Assembly: GCA_016764415.1 (NCBI GenBank)
Contig: JAESRY010000078.1
Coordinates: 7,132-12,403 of the forward strand
Direction: 5' to 3'
DNA length: 5,272 bases
Source: Cycloclasticus sp.
GTDB taxonomy: Bacteria > Pseudomonadota > Gammaproteobacteria > Methylococcales > Cycloclasticaceae
The notes beneath the pieces were generated by a model. It searched no databases, was not told where the DNA came from, and saw nothing but the letters and a program-made list of their open reading frames with translations. Positions 4,837 to 5,272 of this stretch are shown here, piece after piece; position 1 is the stretch's first letter; each line of letters begins with the position of its first letter. Made by a program: the position numbers and the translations under genes.

Positions 4837-5272
4837 ATGAAAACACTTTGGCCCAGCGAAAGAACGAATTTAAGCGATAGCGAATTAGACCAATTCGAAC
4901 AGGCTCTACTGCCACACTTTGAGGAAAAACTAGCGCAACTTGCCATTAATAAAGCGCTTTGCGCTTATTTAAAACCCTTTTATATTCCGTTTGCCGCGTG
5001 GCTTCGAGATAAAAAAATTGCACGCAACGGGCCAATGGTAGTTGGCATTAACGGCGCGCAAGGCAGCGGAAAGTCAACAATGTCTGAATTGCTTGCGCTT
5101 ATATTAAAAGATAGTTTCGGGCTCAGTACCGCTATTTTATCTATTGACGATATCTACAAAACACGGGCGCAACGCCAACAAATGGCTATCGACATTCACC
5201 CCTTATTTAACACCCGTGGCGTACCCGGCACACACGACACGTCGCTAGGTATTGAACTAATCAAACAAACCA
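4837..5272 (+). CDS. P-loop kinase resembling D-glycerate 3-kinase, 3' end cut by the window edge
   Basis: The first 145 codons of a P-loop kinase; the frame is open at the right edge. A helical N-terminus (about 15-60) leads into strand VVGIN and the Walker A loop GAQGSGKST (73-81) with Lys79. Then come ILSIDDIYKT (100-109), whose Asp pair sits where the uridine-kinase/phosphoribulokinase-like fold has its catalytic Asp, and HPLFNTRGVPGTHD (121-134). The RGxxGTHD block is what I associate with plant-type GLYK D-glycerate 3-kinases and yeast Tda10-like proteins. The expected reaction is ATP-dependent phosphorylation of glycerate to 3-phosphoglycerate, but substrate is inferred from family memory only. 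The ATG follows the yjbQ stop by 8 bases without a clear ribosome binding site, so coupling to yjbQ is likely. No earlier ATG is in frame. Confidence 0.8.
   Translation, partial: MKTLWPSERTNLSDSELDQFEQALLPHFEEKLAQLAINKALCAYLKPFYIPFAAWLRDKKIARNGPMVVGINGAQGSGKSTMSELLALILKDSFGLSTAILSIDDIYKTRAQRQQMAIDIHPLFNTRGVPGTHDTSLGIELIKQT

Overview
The window looks like ordinary chromosome of a marine-type gammaproteobacterium. The gene order rpe-gph-trpE and the sequences of TrpE, the DUF2835 protein, the DUF3530-like hydrolase and the CopD-like protein are Pseudomonas-like, but base composition is less GC-rich than in Pseudomonas. A Cellvibrionaceae-like host (Saccharophagus/Teredinibacter type) is my inference from recall, not from a search.

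Left half, minus strand (read right to left): a small DUF2835 protein (1983-2210), a 242-base leader region full of inverted repeats (1741-1982), rpe (ribulose-phosphate 3-epimerase), gph (phosphoglycolate phosphatase, TTG start overlapping the rpe stop by four bases), a 130-base gap, then the first 82 codons of trpE (anthranilate synthase component I), which runs off the left edge. The gph-trpE gap holds a candidate 25-codon leader peptide with a good ribosome binding site, a Trp codon near its end and a hairpin at its stop codon. This suggests a trp attenuation-type control that I cannot prove from sequence alone.

Right half, plus strand: a divergent promoter (-35 GTGACA, 17-base spacer, -10 TCTAAT) precedes a tight run of five genes with gaps of 8, 30, 3 and 8 bases. 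They encode an exported alpha/beta hydrolase (DUF3530-like), a four-helix CopD-family membrane protein, a DUF445 membrane protein, a YjbQ/UPF0047 protein, and the first 145 codons of a P-loop kinase resembling plant-type D-glycerate 3-kinase, cut by the right edge. The shared orientation and spacing indicate an operon. The combination does not point to one clear pathway.

No mobile element, CRISPR array, rRNA, tRNA or defence system was seen. The parts most worth a second look are the two minus-strand leader regions (upstream of trpE and of rpe) and the in-frame DUF445/yjbQ junction.
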